Source: an uncultured Ruminococcus sp.
GTDB lineage: Bacteria; Bacillota; Clostridia; Oscillospirales; Ruminococcaceae
Direction: 5' to 3'
NCBI GenBank assembly: GCA_900545285.1
Contig: UQYK01000018.1
Location: forward strand, 1 to 36,567
Length of the DNA: 36,567 bases
Each line of letters starts with the position of its first letter. Position 1 is the first letter of the stretch. Of the stretch, positions 23,668 through 31,247 are shown one piece after another. Position numbers and translations under genes: made by a program. Under the pieces are notes generated by a model, which worked only from the letters and a program-made list of their open reading frames with translations, was not told the origin of the DNA and searched no databases.

Positions 23668-24882
23668 ATGGCAAAGATTCAAATGACAACGCCGCTGGTC
23701 GAGATGGACGGCGACGAGATGACCCGTGTTCTGTGGCAGTGGATCAAGGATATTCTGCTGACCCCGTATGTAGACCTGAAGACTGAATACTACGATCTGG
23801 GTCTGGAATACCGGGAAAAAACCAAGGATCAGGTAACGGTAGACAGTGCCAACGCCACCAAGAAGTACGGCGTTGCAGTTAAGTGTGCAACCATTACTCC
23901 GAATGCGGCAAGAATGCCGGAATACAACCTGTCCCAGATGTGGAAAAGCCCGAACGGTACCATTCGTGCCATTCTGGACGGTACTGTTTTCCGTACCCCG
24001 ATTCTGGTAAAGGGCGTAGAACCGTATATCCCGACCTGGACAGCTCCGATTACCATTGCTCGTCACGCTTACGGCGATGTATACAAGAATACCGAAATGA
24101 AGGTAAAGCAGGGCTCTAAGGCAGAGTTGGTTGTTACCGATGCAGAGGGCAAGGAGACCAGAGAACTGATCTTTAACTTTGAAGATACCGATGGAATCAT
24201 CCAGGGATTGCACAACAAGAACAATTCCATTGCAGGATTTGCACGGGCATGCTTTAACTATGGCCTGGATCTGCATCAGGATGTATGGTTTGCAACCAAG
24301 GACACCATCTCCAAGAAGTATGACCACACCTTCAAGGACATTTTCCAGGAAATTTTCGATAAGGAATACAAGGAAAAGTTTGAAGCAGCAGGTATTGAAT
24401 ATTTCTACACTCTGATTGATGATGCTGTGGCACGTGTGATTCGTTCTCACGGCGGCTATATCTGGGCCTGCAAGAACTATGACGGTGACGTTATGTCCGA
24501 CATGGTTTCCACTGCATACGGCTCTCTGGCTATGATGACTTCTGTTCTGGTTTCTCCGGACGGCATCTATGAATATGAGGCAGCACACGGTACTGTTCAG
24601 CGGCACTATTATAAGTACCTGAAGGGTGAGGAAACCTCTACCAACTCTGTTGCAACGATCTTTGCATGGAGCGGTGCACTGCGCAAGCGCGGAGAACTGG
24701 ACAAGCTGCCGGAACTGGTAGACTTTGCAGACAAGCTGGAAAAGGCAACCATCCAGACCATTGAAGACGGCGTTATGACCGGCGACCTGTATCTGATTTC
24801 CAAGCTGGAAAACAAGCAGAAGGTAAATTCCAAGGAATTCCTGGAGGCAATTCAGGCACGTCTGGCAAAGCTGATGGCGTAA
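23668..24882 (+). CDS. icd: NADP-dependent isocitrate dehydrogenase (eukaryote-like, subfamily II)
   Basis: Oxidatively decarboxylates isocitrate to 2-oxoglutarate with NADP. 404 residues from ATG 23668, behind GAGGAGG; the open frame to 23563 has no ribosome site. The N-terminus VEMDGDEMTRVLWQWIKD is characteristic of the homodimeric type II enzymes found in mitochondria and some bacteria. Other family parts are WKSPNGTIRAILDGTVFR (substrate loop), YDGDVMSDMVSTAYGSLAMM (metal Asp residues) and YEYEAAHGTVQRHYYKYL (NADP site). With aconitase upstream it supplies 2-oxoglutarate for glutamate. I saw no terminator between it and the membrane-protein genes, so co-transcription is likely. Confidence 0.97.
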   Translation: MAKIQMTTPLVEMDGDEMTRVLWQWIKDILLTPYVDLKTEYYDLGLEYREKTKDQVTVDSANATKKYGVAVKCATITPNAARMPEYNLSQMWKSPNGTIRAILDGTVFRTPILVKGVEPYIPTWTAPITIARHAYGDVYKNTEMKVKQGSKAELVVTDAEGKETRELIFNFEDTDGIIQGLHNKNNSIAGFARACFNYGLDLHQDVWFATKDTISKKYDHTFKDIFQEIFDKEYKEKFEAAGIEYFYTLIDDAVARVIRSHGGYIWACKNYDGDVMSDMVSTAYGSLAMMTSVLVSPDGIYEYEAAHGTVQRHYYKYLKGEETSTNSVATIFAWSGALRKRGELDKLPELVDFADKLEKATIQTIEDGVMTGDLYLISKLENKQKVNSKEFLEAIQARLAKLMA

Positions 24883-24916
24883 TTCTGCACAAAGCGTTTA
24901 TAGGAGTGCGATTGGT

Positions 24917-25543
24917 TTGACATCGAAATATGAAGTGTCTGCGTCCGTGGTACGGCGGCTGCCCCGGTATTATCGCCTGTTGGGAGAGCTGGAACGCAGC
25001 GGACAGACACGGACTTCCTCCAGAGAACTGGGCAGACGGCTGGGAATGACTGCCTCGCAGATCCGGCAGGATCTCAGCTGCTTTGGCTGTTTCGGACAGC
25101 AGGGCAGCGGATACTCGGTTTCAGAGCTGCGGGAAAATTTGCAGCGGATTATGGGACTGACAGAGCAGCTCCCGGCAATTGTGATCGGTGCCGGCAGTCT
25201 GGGCAAAGTGGTATCAGAAAATGTCCGGTTTGAACAGCGCGGCTTTCGGCTGGTGGGCATTTTTGATATCAAGCCGGAACTGATCGGCAGGCAGCTTGCC
25301 GGACTGACCATTCAGTCTATGGATGCACTGGATGCCTTTTGCAGGGCAGAAAATCCGGCGGCGGCGGTGCTGTGTCTGCCGAAGGAATCGGCACAGACGA
25401 CAGCGGAACGTCTGGTTTCTCTTGGAATCAGGGGACTGTGGAATTTTAGTCACTGTGATATTACCGTGGAACATGCCCAGGTAGTAACCATGCACCTGGA
25501 TGACAGCCTGATGACGCTCTCTTATAAGCTGCACAATCTGTAA
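24917..25543 (+). CDS. rex: Redox-sensing transcriptional repressor Rex
   Basis: DNA-binding repressor that is released by NADH. 208 residues starting at TTG 24917, 10 bases after AGGAG. The winged-helix domain (1-75) reads SVVRRLPRYYRLLGEL, GMTASQIRQDLSCFG; the Rossmann domain follows with VIGAGSLGKVVSEN (GxGxxG) and LVGIFDIKPELIG, and the family's swapped C-terminal helix ends VTMHLDDSLMTLSYKL. Placed 34 bases behind icd, it may be in the same transcript, which ties the oxidative TCA branch to the NADH/NAD ratio. I found no well-formed Rex operator in the window. Confidence 0.95.
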   Translation: MTSKYEVSASVVRRLPRYYRLLGELERSGQTRTSSRELGRRLGMTASQIRQDLSCFGCFGQQGSGYSVSELRENLQRIMGLTEQLPAIVIGAGSLGKVVSENVRFEQRGFRLVGIFDIKPELIGRQLAGLTIQSMDALDAFCRAENPAAAVLCLPKESAQTTAERLVSLGIRGLWNFSHCDITVEHAQVVTMHLDDSLMTLSYKLHNL

Positions 25544-25570
25544 AATAATTGGTTCGCATGGAAACGGAAC

Positions 25571-25601
25571 ATGCTGGAGAAAGCTTCCGGCATCTGTTTT
25601 T
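25571..25601 (+). terminator. Terminator after rex
   Basis: ATGCTGGA (25571-25578) pairs with TCCGGCAT (25586-25593, one wobble), then CTGTTTTTA. Moderate strength. Confidence 0.65.
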
Positions 25602-25642
25602 ATGCGTATGGAAAAAATATTGTTTGGATAAGCATGCAGGAA

Positions 25643-25676
25643 GGGTACTGGTTTAACGGGAATCAGTACCTTTTTT
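25643..25676 (+). terminator. Second terminator / possible ispD attenuator
   Basis: GGTACTG (25644-25650) pairs with CAGTACC (25664-25670), then six Ts. It lies 47 bases before ispD. No clear promoter is seen between it and ispD, so it could be an attenuator in the ispD leader as well as a backup terminator for rex. Confidence 0.7.
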
Positions 25677-25722
25677 GTAAAGCAAACCTAAAAAGACAAG
25701 CGCTTTCAGGAGGAAAATGACG

Positions 25723-26424
25723 ATGTCTGAAGGAAAAGATACCTCTGTAATTCTGGTGTGCGCCGGGAATGCCACGCGCATGCAGGGGAAAAACAAAATT
25801 TTACTGCCGCTGGGAGATACTACTGTAATTGGAATGACAATGCGTGCCTTTGAAGCATGCGAACGCGTGGCAGAAATCATCGTGGTTGCACGTCCGGCAG
25901 ATCAGGCGGCAATCCGGGAGACGGCGGAGAACTGCCATATTACCAAATTGCATGCACTGGTGGAAGGCGGCAGCACCCGGCAGGAAAGTGTTATGTGCGG
26001 ACTGCGTGCCCTTTCCAAAGGGACAACGATGATTGCAATTCACGATGGGGCACGCCCTCTGGTGAAAACGGAGCAGATTGCCCGTGTCATTCAGGATGCC
26101 TCTGTATTCGGCGGTGCAACACTGGGCGTTCCGGTAAAGGATACCATTAAAGTCGTGAACGATAATCTGATTGTGGATACGCCGTACCGGCCGCATCTGT
26201 ACAGCACACAGACACCTCAGGTGTTTAAACGGCAGCTGTATTTTGAAGCAGTGACCTTTGCCAAAGAACATGGTCTGGATTTCACAGACGACTGTCAGCT
26301 GGTGGAGGCGATCAATCATAAGGTTTACATGACCGAAGGGGATTACACCAACCTGAAAATTACTACCCCGGAGGATATCGCAATTGCAGAGATTTTGCTG
26401 CATCGAAAGGAAGAGGAGGCATAA
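25723..26424 (+). CDS. ispD: 2-C-methyl-D-erythritol 4-phosphate cytidylyltransferase
   Basis: Third step of the MEP isoprenoid pathway: CTP plus methylerythritol phosphate. 233 residues from ATG 25723, 9 bases after AGGAGG; ATG 25717 is too close to it. The nucleotide-binding N-terminus VILVCAGNATRMQGKNK is a variant of AAGxGxRMG..K with Cys for the second residue. EGGSTRQESVMCGL, IHDGARPLV, VPVKDTIK, TQTPQVFK and FTDDCQLVE are all family signatures. ispF starts directly after the stop. Confidence 0.95.
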   Translation: MSEGKDTSVILVCAGNATRMQGKNKILLPLGDTTVIGMTMRAFEACERVAEIIVVARPADQAAIRETAENCHITKLHALVEGGSTRQESVMCGLRALSKGTTMIAIHDGARPLVKTEQIARVIQDASVFGGATLGVPVKDTIKVVNDNLIVDTPYRPHLYSTQTPQVFKRQLYFEAVTFAKEHGLDFTDDCQLVEAINHKVYMTEGDYTNLKITTPEDIAIAEILLHRKEEEA

Positions 26425-26913
26425 ATGACACAGATTCCCTTTCGGATCGGACACGGATATGATGTACATCGTCTGGTAGAAGACAGAAAGCTGATATTGG
26501 GCGGCGTGGAAATTCCCTATGAAAAGGGTCTCCTTGGACACTCGGATGCAGATGTTCTGCTGCATGCGGTTTCGGACGCACTGCTGGGTGCGCTGGCACT
26601 GGGGGATATCGGGAAGCATTTTCCGGATACTGACCCGGCTTACGCCGGTGCAGACAGTTTAAAGCTGTTAAAACTGGTAGTAGAAAAGGTACAGGCGCAC
26701 GGCTATGCGGTGGGAAACATTGATGCAACCATACTCTGCCAGCAGCCAAAGCTTGCTCCCTATATCGGGCAGATGCGGGAAAAAATTGCAGCGGCCTGCG
26801 GTGTTGCGCCGGAACAGGTCAGCGTAAAGGCAACGACAGAAGAAAAGCTGGGATTCACCGGCGAAGGACTGGGAATCTCTGCGCACTGCGTCTGCCTGCT
26901 GTGCAACGTGTAA
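26425..26913 (+). CDS. ispF: 2-C-methyl-D-erythritol 2,4-cyclodiphosphate synthase
   Basis: Fifth step of the MEP pathway. 162 residues, the normal size for this trimeric zinc enzyme. GHGYDVHRL and GHSDADVLLHAV supply the metal ligands; GDIGKHFPDTD and TTEEKLGFTGEG are the substrate-binding segments. The ATG follows the ispD TAA with no gap, and AGAGGAGG within the end of ispD serves as its ribosome site. Confidence 0.97.
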   Translation: MTQIPFRIGHGYDVHRLVEDRKLILGGVEIPYEKGLLGHSDADVLLHAVSDALLGALALGDIGKHFPDTDPAYAGADSLKLLKLVVEKVQAHGYAVGNIDATILCQQPKLAPYIGQMREKIAAACGVAPEQVSVKATTEEKLGFTGEGLGISAHCVCLLCNV

Positions 26914-26950
26914 AAGCTTGTTTTTGCTATTTTTCAGAGGATTCTATGGG

Positions 26951-26996
26951 AAAACCTGTTTTGTATCTCTGTAGCGCAAGATGCAAGGCAGGTTTT
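26951..26996 (+). terminator. 18-bp hairpin after ispF
   Basis: Bases 26951-26968 pair with 26979-26996 over their full length (three G-U wobbles) around a 10-base loop; the 3' arm ends in TTTT. It probably terminates ispD-ispF, but its last Ts are part of the stem, so it could also be a leader structure of the next genes. Confidence 0.6.
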
Positions 26997-27019
26997 CTGC
27001 ACCAAGGCACCTCCTTTTC

Positions 27020-27063
27020 GCATATATTGATATGGGAGACTGTTCTCCTGATCAATATGATGC
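27020..27063 (+). promoter_or_regulatory. Second long hairpin, in front of the DUF3343 gene
   Basis: GCAT and ATATTGAT (27020-27031) pair with ATCAATAT and ATGC (27051-27063, one bulge); inside, GGAGA pairs with TCTCC. No T tract follows; instead the ribosome site AAAGGGG begins right at the foot of the stem (27064-27070). A regulatory leader structure is possible. Confidence 0.45.
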
Positions 27064-27079
27064 AAAGGGGTGAGAGAAA

Positions 27080-27304
27080 ATGTTGGAATGTAAAGCGGCA
27101 ATGGTCTCCTATACCCAGGCAAACCAGGCGCGCCGGGTGCTGCAGCGCAATGGAATTTCCAGTGAAATCCGGCGGCTGGAGCACTTAGGGCCGGAGGGCT
27201 GTGGATTTGTTCTGGCAGTGCAGGGAGATTGCAGCCGCGTTTCGACACTTTTGAAAAGAGAAGGAATCCCCTTCCGGAAGCTGCTGGAAGGGCGGGATAT
27301 GTGA
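27080..27304 (+). CDS. DUF3343 protein
   Basis: 74 residues of the DUF3343 family: short alpha/beta proteins (here AMVSYTQANQARRVLQRNG, then CGFVLAVQGD) often found beside a class V cysteine desulfurase or selenium-related genes in Firmicutes. The function is not established; their shape suggests a substrate-binding or sulfur/selenium-handling partner. AAAGGGG stands about 9 bases before ATG 27080. The stop overlaps the next start (TGATG), so the two genes are coupled. Confidence 0.8.
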   Translation: MLECKAAMVSYTQANQARRVLQRNGISSEIRRLEHLGPEGCGFVLAVQGDCSRVSTLLKREGIPFRKLLEGRDM

Positions 27305-28482
27305 TGCTTGTGAATTTTGACAACGCCGCTACCACGTACCCGAAGCCGTCGGAGGTGCGCCGGGCTGTAACAGAGGCGGTGCTTCGTTACGGCAGCGCCG
27401 GAAGAGGCGGTCACGCACTGGCGGCGCGTACTTCTGAAATGGTGTATGATGCACGTCAGACGGTTGCGGATTTTTTTGACGCAAAAGTAGAAAATACAAT
27501 TTTTACCCTGAACTGTACCCATGCTTTGAATATGGCAATTCAGGGTATTTTAAATCCCGGCGATCACGTAATTATCAGTGATTTGGAACACAATTCAGTT
27601 TACCGGCCGGTTGCGGCACTGGCGAAGGCAGGGAAGATTGCGTACAGCATTGTCCGTGTTGCACCGGATCCGGCGGAAACGATGCAGCATTTTCGCAGTG
27701 CGATCCGGCCGAATACCAAGGCGGTGGTGTGCACCATTGCCAGCAATGTAACCGGTCAGATTTTGCCGTATCGCCAGATTGCGGAACTATGCCGCATGCA
27801 CGGCATCTGCTTTATTGCGGATGGTGCCCAGGCATGCGGTATTTTGCCCTTGTCATTACAGGATGACGGCATGCATATTTTGTGTACCGCCGGGCATAAA
27901 GGATTGTACGGCATTACGGGAACCGGCGTGTTAATGACTGATTGCGCATTTCCTATCCGGCCGCTGATGCAGGGAGGAACCGGCAGTGCCTCTCGCAGTC
28001 CGGAACAGCCGGACTTTTTGCCGGATCGCCTGGAATGCGGCACGCTGGGGGTAATTGGCGCCGCTTCGCTGAAAGCCGGTGTTTCCTTTGTGCAGCAGAA
28101 AACAACAGCAGCGATTTTTCAGCACGAGAACCGGCTATGTGCGCAATTTTGTGCGGCATTGCAGGACGTCCCGGAGATTACCGTTTACCGGGAACCGGGT
28201 GTCAGCTATGTGCCGCTGGTTTCCTTTGCGGTAAAGAATACTTCGCCGGAGGAGACGGCGCAGTGGCTCAATCAACAGGGATTCTGCCTGCGTGCCGGTC
28301 TTCACTGTGCACCGCTGGCGCATGAAAAACTGAAAACGAGAGACGGTACCGTGCGCTTTGCGCCGTCAGTGTTCAGTCGGGAATCAGATACCCTCCGGTT
28401 GATAAAGGCACTGAAAAATTATGTCAATATTTTGAAAAATCGAGAAAACCTATTGAAAAAATCGAGTGATATGTTACAATAG
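27304..28482 (+). CDS. Cysteine desulfurase family protein (class V aminotransferase fold)
   Basis: 392-residue PLP enzyme that should take sulfur (or selenium) from cysteine (or selenocysteine). The N-terminus VNFDNAATTYPKP is family-typical. The PLP lysine is Lys199 in TAGHKGLYG, SDLEHNSV holds the stacking His, and the persulfide Cys is Cys335 in GLHCAPLAH. It belongs to the subgroup (TIGR01977-like, short type) that accompanies DUF3343 rather than to IscS/NifS with IscU, and no IscU, SelA or SelD is nearby. Start ATG 27304 shares its A with the stop of the DUF3343 gene. Confidence 0.9.
   Translation: MLVNFDNAATTYPKPSEVRRAVTEAVLRYGSAGRGGHALAARTSEMVYDARQTVADFFDAKVENTIFTLNCTHALNMAIQGILNPGDHVIISDLEHNSVYRPVAALAKAGKIAYSIVRVAPDPAETMQHFRSAIRPNTKAVVCTIASNVTGQILPYRQIAELCRMHGICFIADGAQACGILPLSLQDDGMHILCTAGHKGLYGITGTGVLMTDCAFPIRPLMQGGTGSASRSPEQPDFLPDRLECGTLGVIGAASLKAGVSFVQQKTTAAIFQHENRLCAQFCAALQDVPEITVYREPGVSYVPLVSFAVKNTSPEETAQWLNQQGFCLRAGLHCAPLAHEKLKTRDGTVRFAPSVFSRESDTLRLIKALKNYVNILKNRENLLKKSSDMLQ
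28453..28480 (+). promoter_or_regulatory. Promoter of cdaA-cdaR
   Basis: TTGAAA at 28453-28458, 16-base spacer, TACAAT at 28475-28480; it overlaps the end of the cysteine desulfurase gene. The leader to cdaA is about 200 bases. Confidence 0.75.
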
Positions 28483-28522
28483 TAATAGAACTGCTTTTAC
28501 AGATGATTTTTCTCGGTCTGGA

Positions 28523-28555
28523 GGTCTGTCTTGGCTGGAAATGCCAATACAGACC
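28523..28555 (+). promoter_or_regulatory. Hairpin in the cdaA leader
   Basis: Outer stem GGTCTGT/ACAGACC (28523-28529 with 28549-28555) and inner stem TTGGC/GCCAA, separated by a C/T mismatch, loop of 7. No T tract, so not a terminator. Confidence 0.5.
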
Positions 28556-28684
28556 GCTACATAATCCTGAAAATAACGAAATTTTGCTTCCTGTGCAGCA
28601 GTGTACAGAGAATGGAAACTGCCTGCTTTGACAAGAAATTACAGGCGTATAGAATCAGACAGAAGGAAAGGACGTGGATCAAAT

Positions 28685-29632
28685 ATGGCATTACGAGATT
28701 GGTGGGACATGATATACAGTGTCATCAAGACAGCGGAACCTGTAGATATTCTGGATATTCTGGTGCTGTCCTATGTGGTATATCTGGCGATGAAGCTGGT
28801 GCGGGAAACGCGTGCCGGACAGTTGATCAAGGGGATTTTCCTGATTCTGATTGTGTATATGATTGCCGTATGGATTCAAATGAAGGCAATCTCCTATCTG
28901 CTGTCTGAAACATTGAACATTGGTTTGATTGCCCTGATTATTCTGTTTCAGCCGGAGCTGCGGCGAACGCTGGAAAAAGCAGGCTATACTAAATTGGGAC
29001 TGCGTTTCAGCGGCAATACCAGTACAGATGAGAGCATCTGGAACCGGGCGATTGATGCGGTTTGTGATGCATGCGTGGAATTGTCAGCGACTTCTACTGG
29101 CGCACTGATCGTTATTGAACGGCAGACAAAGCTGGGGGAACAGATTGATAACGGAACGATTCTGGAGGCAATTCCCAGCAAGGAGCTGTTTGGCAACATC
29201 TTTTACAATAAGACACCGCTGCATGATGGTGCAGTTATCATGCGGGACGGCAAGATTCTGGCGGCGGCCTGCTTTTTGCCCAAGCCCCAGAAGGAAGAAC
29301 TGATCAACAAACGCTTAGGTTCCCGGCACCGCGCGGCAATCGGCATGAGCGAAAATTCCGACGCAGTCGTGATTGTTGTGTCGGAGGAAACCGGTGCTAT
29401 TTCTGTTGCAGAAAACGGCGTTTTAAAGAGCGGATTTACACGTGAGAGTCTGCACAATCTTTTGGTGAGCCGTTTGATTGCAGACAATACCGAGACAACG
29501 ATTGGAAAGATGGCACGAAAGCTGCCGTTCCTGAACGGAATCAAGTGGAGAAAGGAGAAACAGCATGGCACAGAAGAACAACAGCCGCTGGAAAAATCTG
29601 TGGACGAAGAGAAAAACAAGCAAGACGAGTAG
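28685..29632 (+). CDS. cdaA: Diadenylate cyclase CdaA
   Basis: Makes the essential second messenger c-di-AMP from two ATP at the membrane. 315 residues from ATG 28685; AAAGGA is 13 bases upstream, rather far, but the N-terminus MALRDWWDMIYSVIKTAEPV and the family pattern start here. Three N-terminal helices (about 20-88: VDILDILVLSYVVYLAM, IFLILIVYMIAVW, IGLIALIILFQPEL) precede the DAC domain, with DGA at 181-183 and GSRHRAAIG (RHR 214-216). The tail is long and charged. It overlaps cdaR by 68 bases. Confidence 0.96.
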   Translation: MALRDWWDMIYSVIKTAEPVDILDILVLSYVVYLAMKLVRETRAGQLIKGIFLILIVYMIAVWIQMKAISYLLSETLNIGLIALIILFQPELRRTLEKAGYTKLGLRFSGNTSTDESIWNRAIDAVCDACVELSATSTGALIVIERQTKLGEQIDNGTILEAIPSKELFGNIFYNKTPLHDGAVIMRDGKILAAACFLPKPQKEELINKRLGSRHRAAIGMSENSDAVVIVVSEETGAISVAENGVLKSGFTRESLHNLLVSRLIADNTETTIGKMARKLPFLNGIKWRKEKQHGTEEQQPLEKSVDEEKNKQDE

Positions 29633-30977
29633 CGGCACGCTGTTTCAGCGGTTTTATGCCAGCCGGCCGGCAATGATGGCAACTTCTGTGGTGATTGCAG
29701 TTGTTTTGTGGTTTGTGATTTCCATTGCAATCTATCCCACCACACCGCGTACCATTCACCATATTCCGCTTTCTGTAGAGATTGGCGGAACTTCTGCAGA
29801 GGAAAACGGCCTGAGTGTGATCGATTATGATGTAGAAGATGTCACGGTGCAGATTGAAGGAAACCGTTCTAAAATCGGTAATCTGGATGCCAGCAATCTG
29901 GTGGCATCTGCTGTTGTCGAAAATGTTACCTCGGCCGGCACGAAAAAGCTGTCGATTGCCGTTACCAGCAAGGACAATGTGGAATTTAATGTGAAATCCA
30001 TTTCGCCGTCCAGTGTGGATGTAACATTTGACAAGATTGACACCTATACATTCGATGTGCGTCCGTCTGTCCCCAATATTACCTATGCCGACGGATGCAT
30101 TCTGGATGAAAAGAGCTTTGCCAGCACACCGTCTACCATTGATGTAACCGGGCCACAGCAGCAGCTGGATCAGGTGTCTTATTGTGTTGCGGAGAGTCAG
30201 CAGAAGGAACAGCTCACAGCCTCAAAGATTCTCACAACGGATACGCTGCTCTTTTATAATGAGGCAGGCACGCAAGTGGATTCCTCGGATTTCACCTATG
30301 ATGTGGCGCATTTCTCTCTGGAAGTGCCGGTGCTTTATCAGAAAACTATGGATATCACCTATCAGATCACCAATGCGCCTTCTAATTTTGATCTGAATTC
30401 TCTGAAGCTGTCCCTGTCGGAAAACCAGATTACGCTTGCGGCACCAAATGCATCCATGGACGAAATGAGTGAATTCAACATCGGTTCTATTGCACTGCGG
30501 GATATTGATCTGGACTTCTCCAAGGATTTCGTGGTGGATGTGCCGGAAGAGTATCAGAATCAGTCGGGCTTCTCCACAGTCACCTTAACGCTGGACAATA
30601 CCGGACTTGCGAAAAAGGATTTCGTGATTTCAGATATTGGTGTTGTCAATGCGCCGGGCAGCTATAACTTTCAGGTGCTGACACAGCAGCTGACTGTCAG
30701 CATGATCGGGCCGGAGGATGTCCTGGCAGAACTGGATGCCAGCGATATTACGGCAAATGTAGACTTGCTGAGTTACTCAATACAAGCCGATGCGGTAAAC
30801 GGCGATTCTGTCACATTTAATTATACGCCTACCATTTCCTGTGCAAAATATAATAATGTATGGGCGGTAGGAGATGACTATCGTGTTGCAATTCAAGGTG
30901 TTCGTAATGCCTCAGCGACTACAAAAACAAATTCAGAAAATACTGGAAATTCGGAAACAACGGTGAAAAGCAACTGA
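29565..30977 (+). CDS. cdaR: CdaA regulator CdaR (YbbR-domain protein)
   Basis: 470 residues; AAAGGAG precedes ATG 29565. One N-terminal membrane helix (MMATSVVIAVVLWFVISIAI, about 37-56) and an extracellular part made of about four YbbR repeats (for example IPLSVEIGG, VTVQIEGNRSKI, FDVRPSVPNI, ALRDIDLDFSKDF). CdaR binds and modulates CdaA in Firmicutes. The 68-base overlap with cdaA in another frame is unusually large and implies coupled translation. glmM, the usual third gene, is not present. Confidence 0.93.
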   Translation: MAQKNNSRWKNLWTKRKTSKTSSGTLFQRFYASRPAMMATSVVIAVVLWFVISIAIYPTTPRTIHHIPLSVEIGGTSAEENGLSVIDYDVEDVTVQIEGNRSKIGNLDASNLVASAVVENVTSAGTKKLSIAVTSKDNVEFNVKSISPSSVDVTFDKIDTYTFDVRPSVPNITYADGCILDEKSFASTPSTIDVTGPQQQLDQVSYCVAESQQKEQLTASKILTTDTLLFYNEAGTQVDSSDFTYDVAHFSLEVPVLYQKTMDITYQITNAPSNFDLNSLKLSLSENQITLAAPNASMDEMSEFNIGSIALRDIDLDFSKDFVVDVPEEYQNQSGFSTVTLTLDNTGLAKKDFVISDIGVVNAPGSYNFQVLTQQLTVSMIGPEDVLAELDASDITANVDLLSYSIQADAVNGDSVTFNYTPTISCAKYNNVWAVGDDYRVAIQGVRNASATTKTNSENTGNSETTVKSN

Positions 30978-30999
30978 TTTACGGGAACTTTGACAAAAG

Positions 31000-31034
31000 T
31001 CCTACCTGATTTTTGCACATTAGGTAGGATTTTT
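31000..31034 (+). terminator. Terminator of cdaA-cdaR
   Basis: TCCTACCTGAT (31000-31010) pairs with ATTAGGTAGGA (31019-31029), then five Ts. Confidence 0.9.
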
Positions 31035-31101
31035 GTGCAATATAGCCAAAAAACATGCCCTATAATTCTAATGCGCAACGCAACTGTTAACAATTTATAC
31101 A

Positions 31102-31130
31102 TTTACTTTTTTGAAGAATACTGGTATAAT
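31102..31130 (+). promoter_or_regulatory. Promoter of the large dockerin protein
   Basis: TTTACT at 31102-31107, 17-base spacer, TATAAT at 31125-31130; leader of about 110 bases containing an imperfect hairpin near 31171-31202. Confidence 0.7.
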
Positions 31131-31247
31131 AAATTATAACGTAAAGATGAAAAATTCATCTGATATGTTTAAACAGAAAAGACAATCTGTCGTCTGTTCT
31201 GAAAAAAGAAAATACGAAAAGATCAATTGAAAAGAGGAGCGATACAT

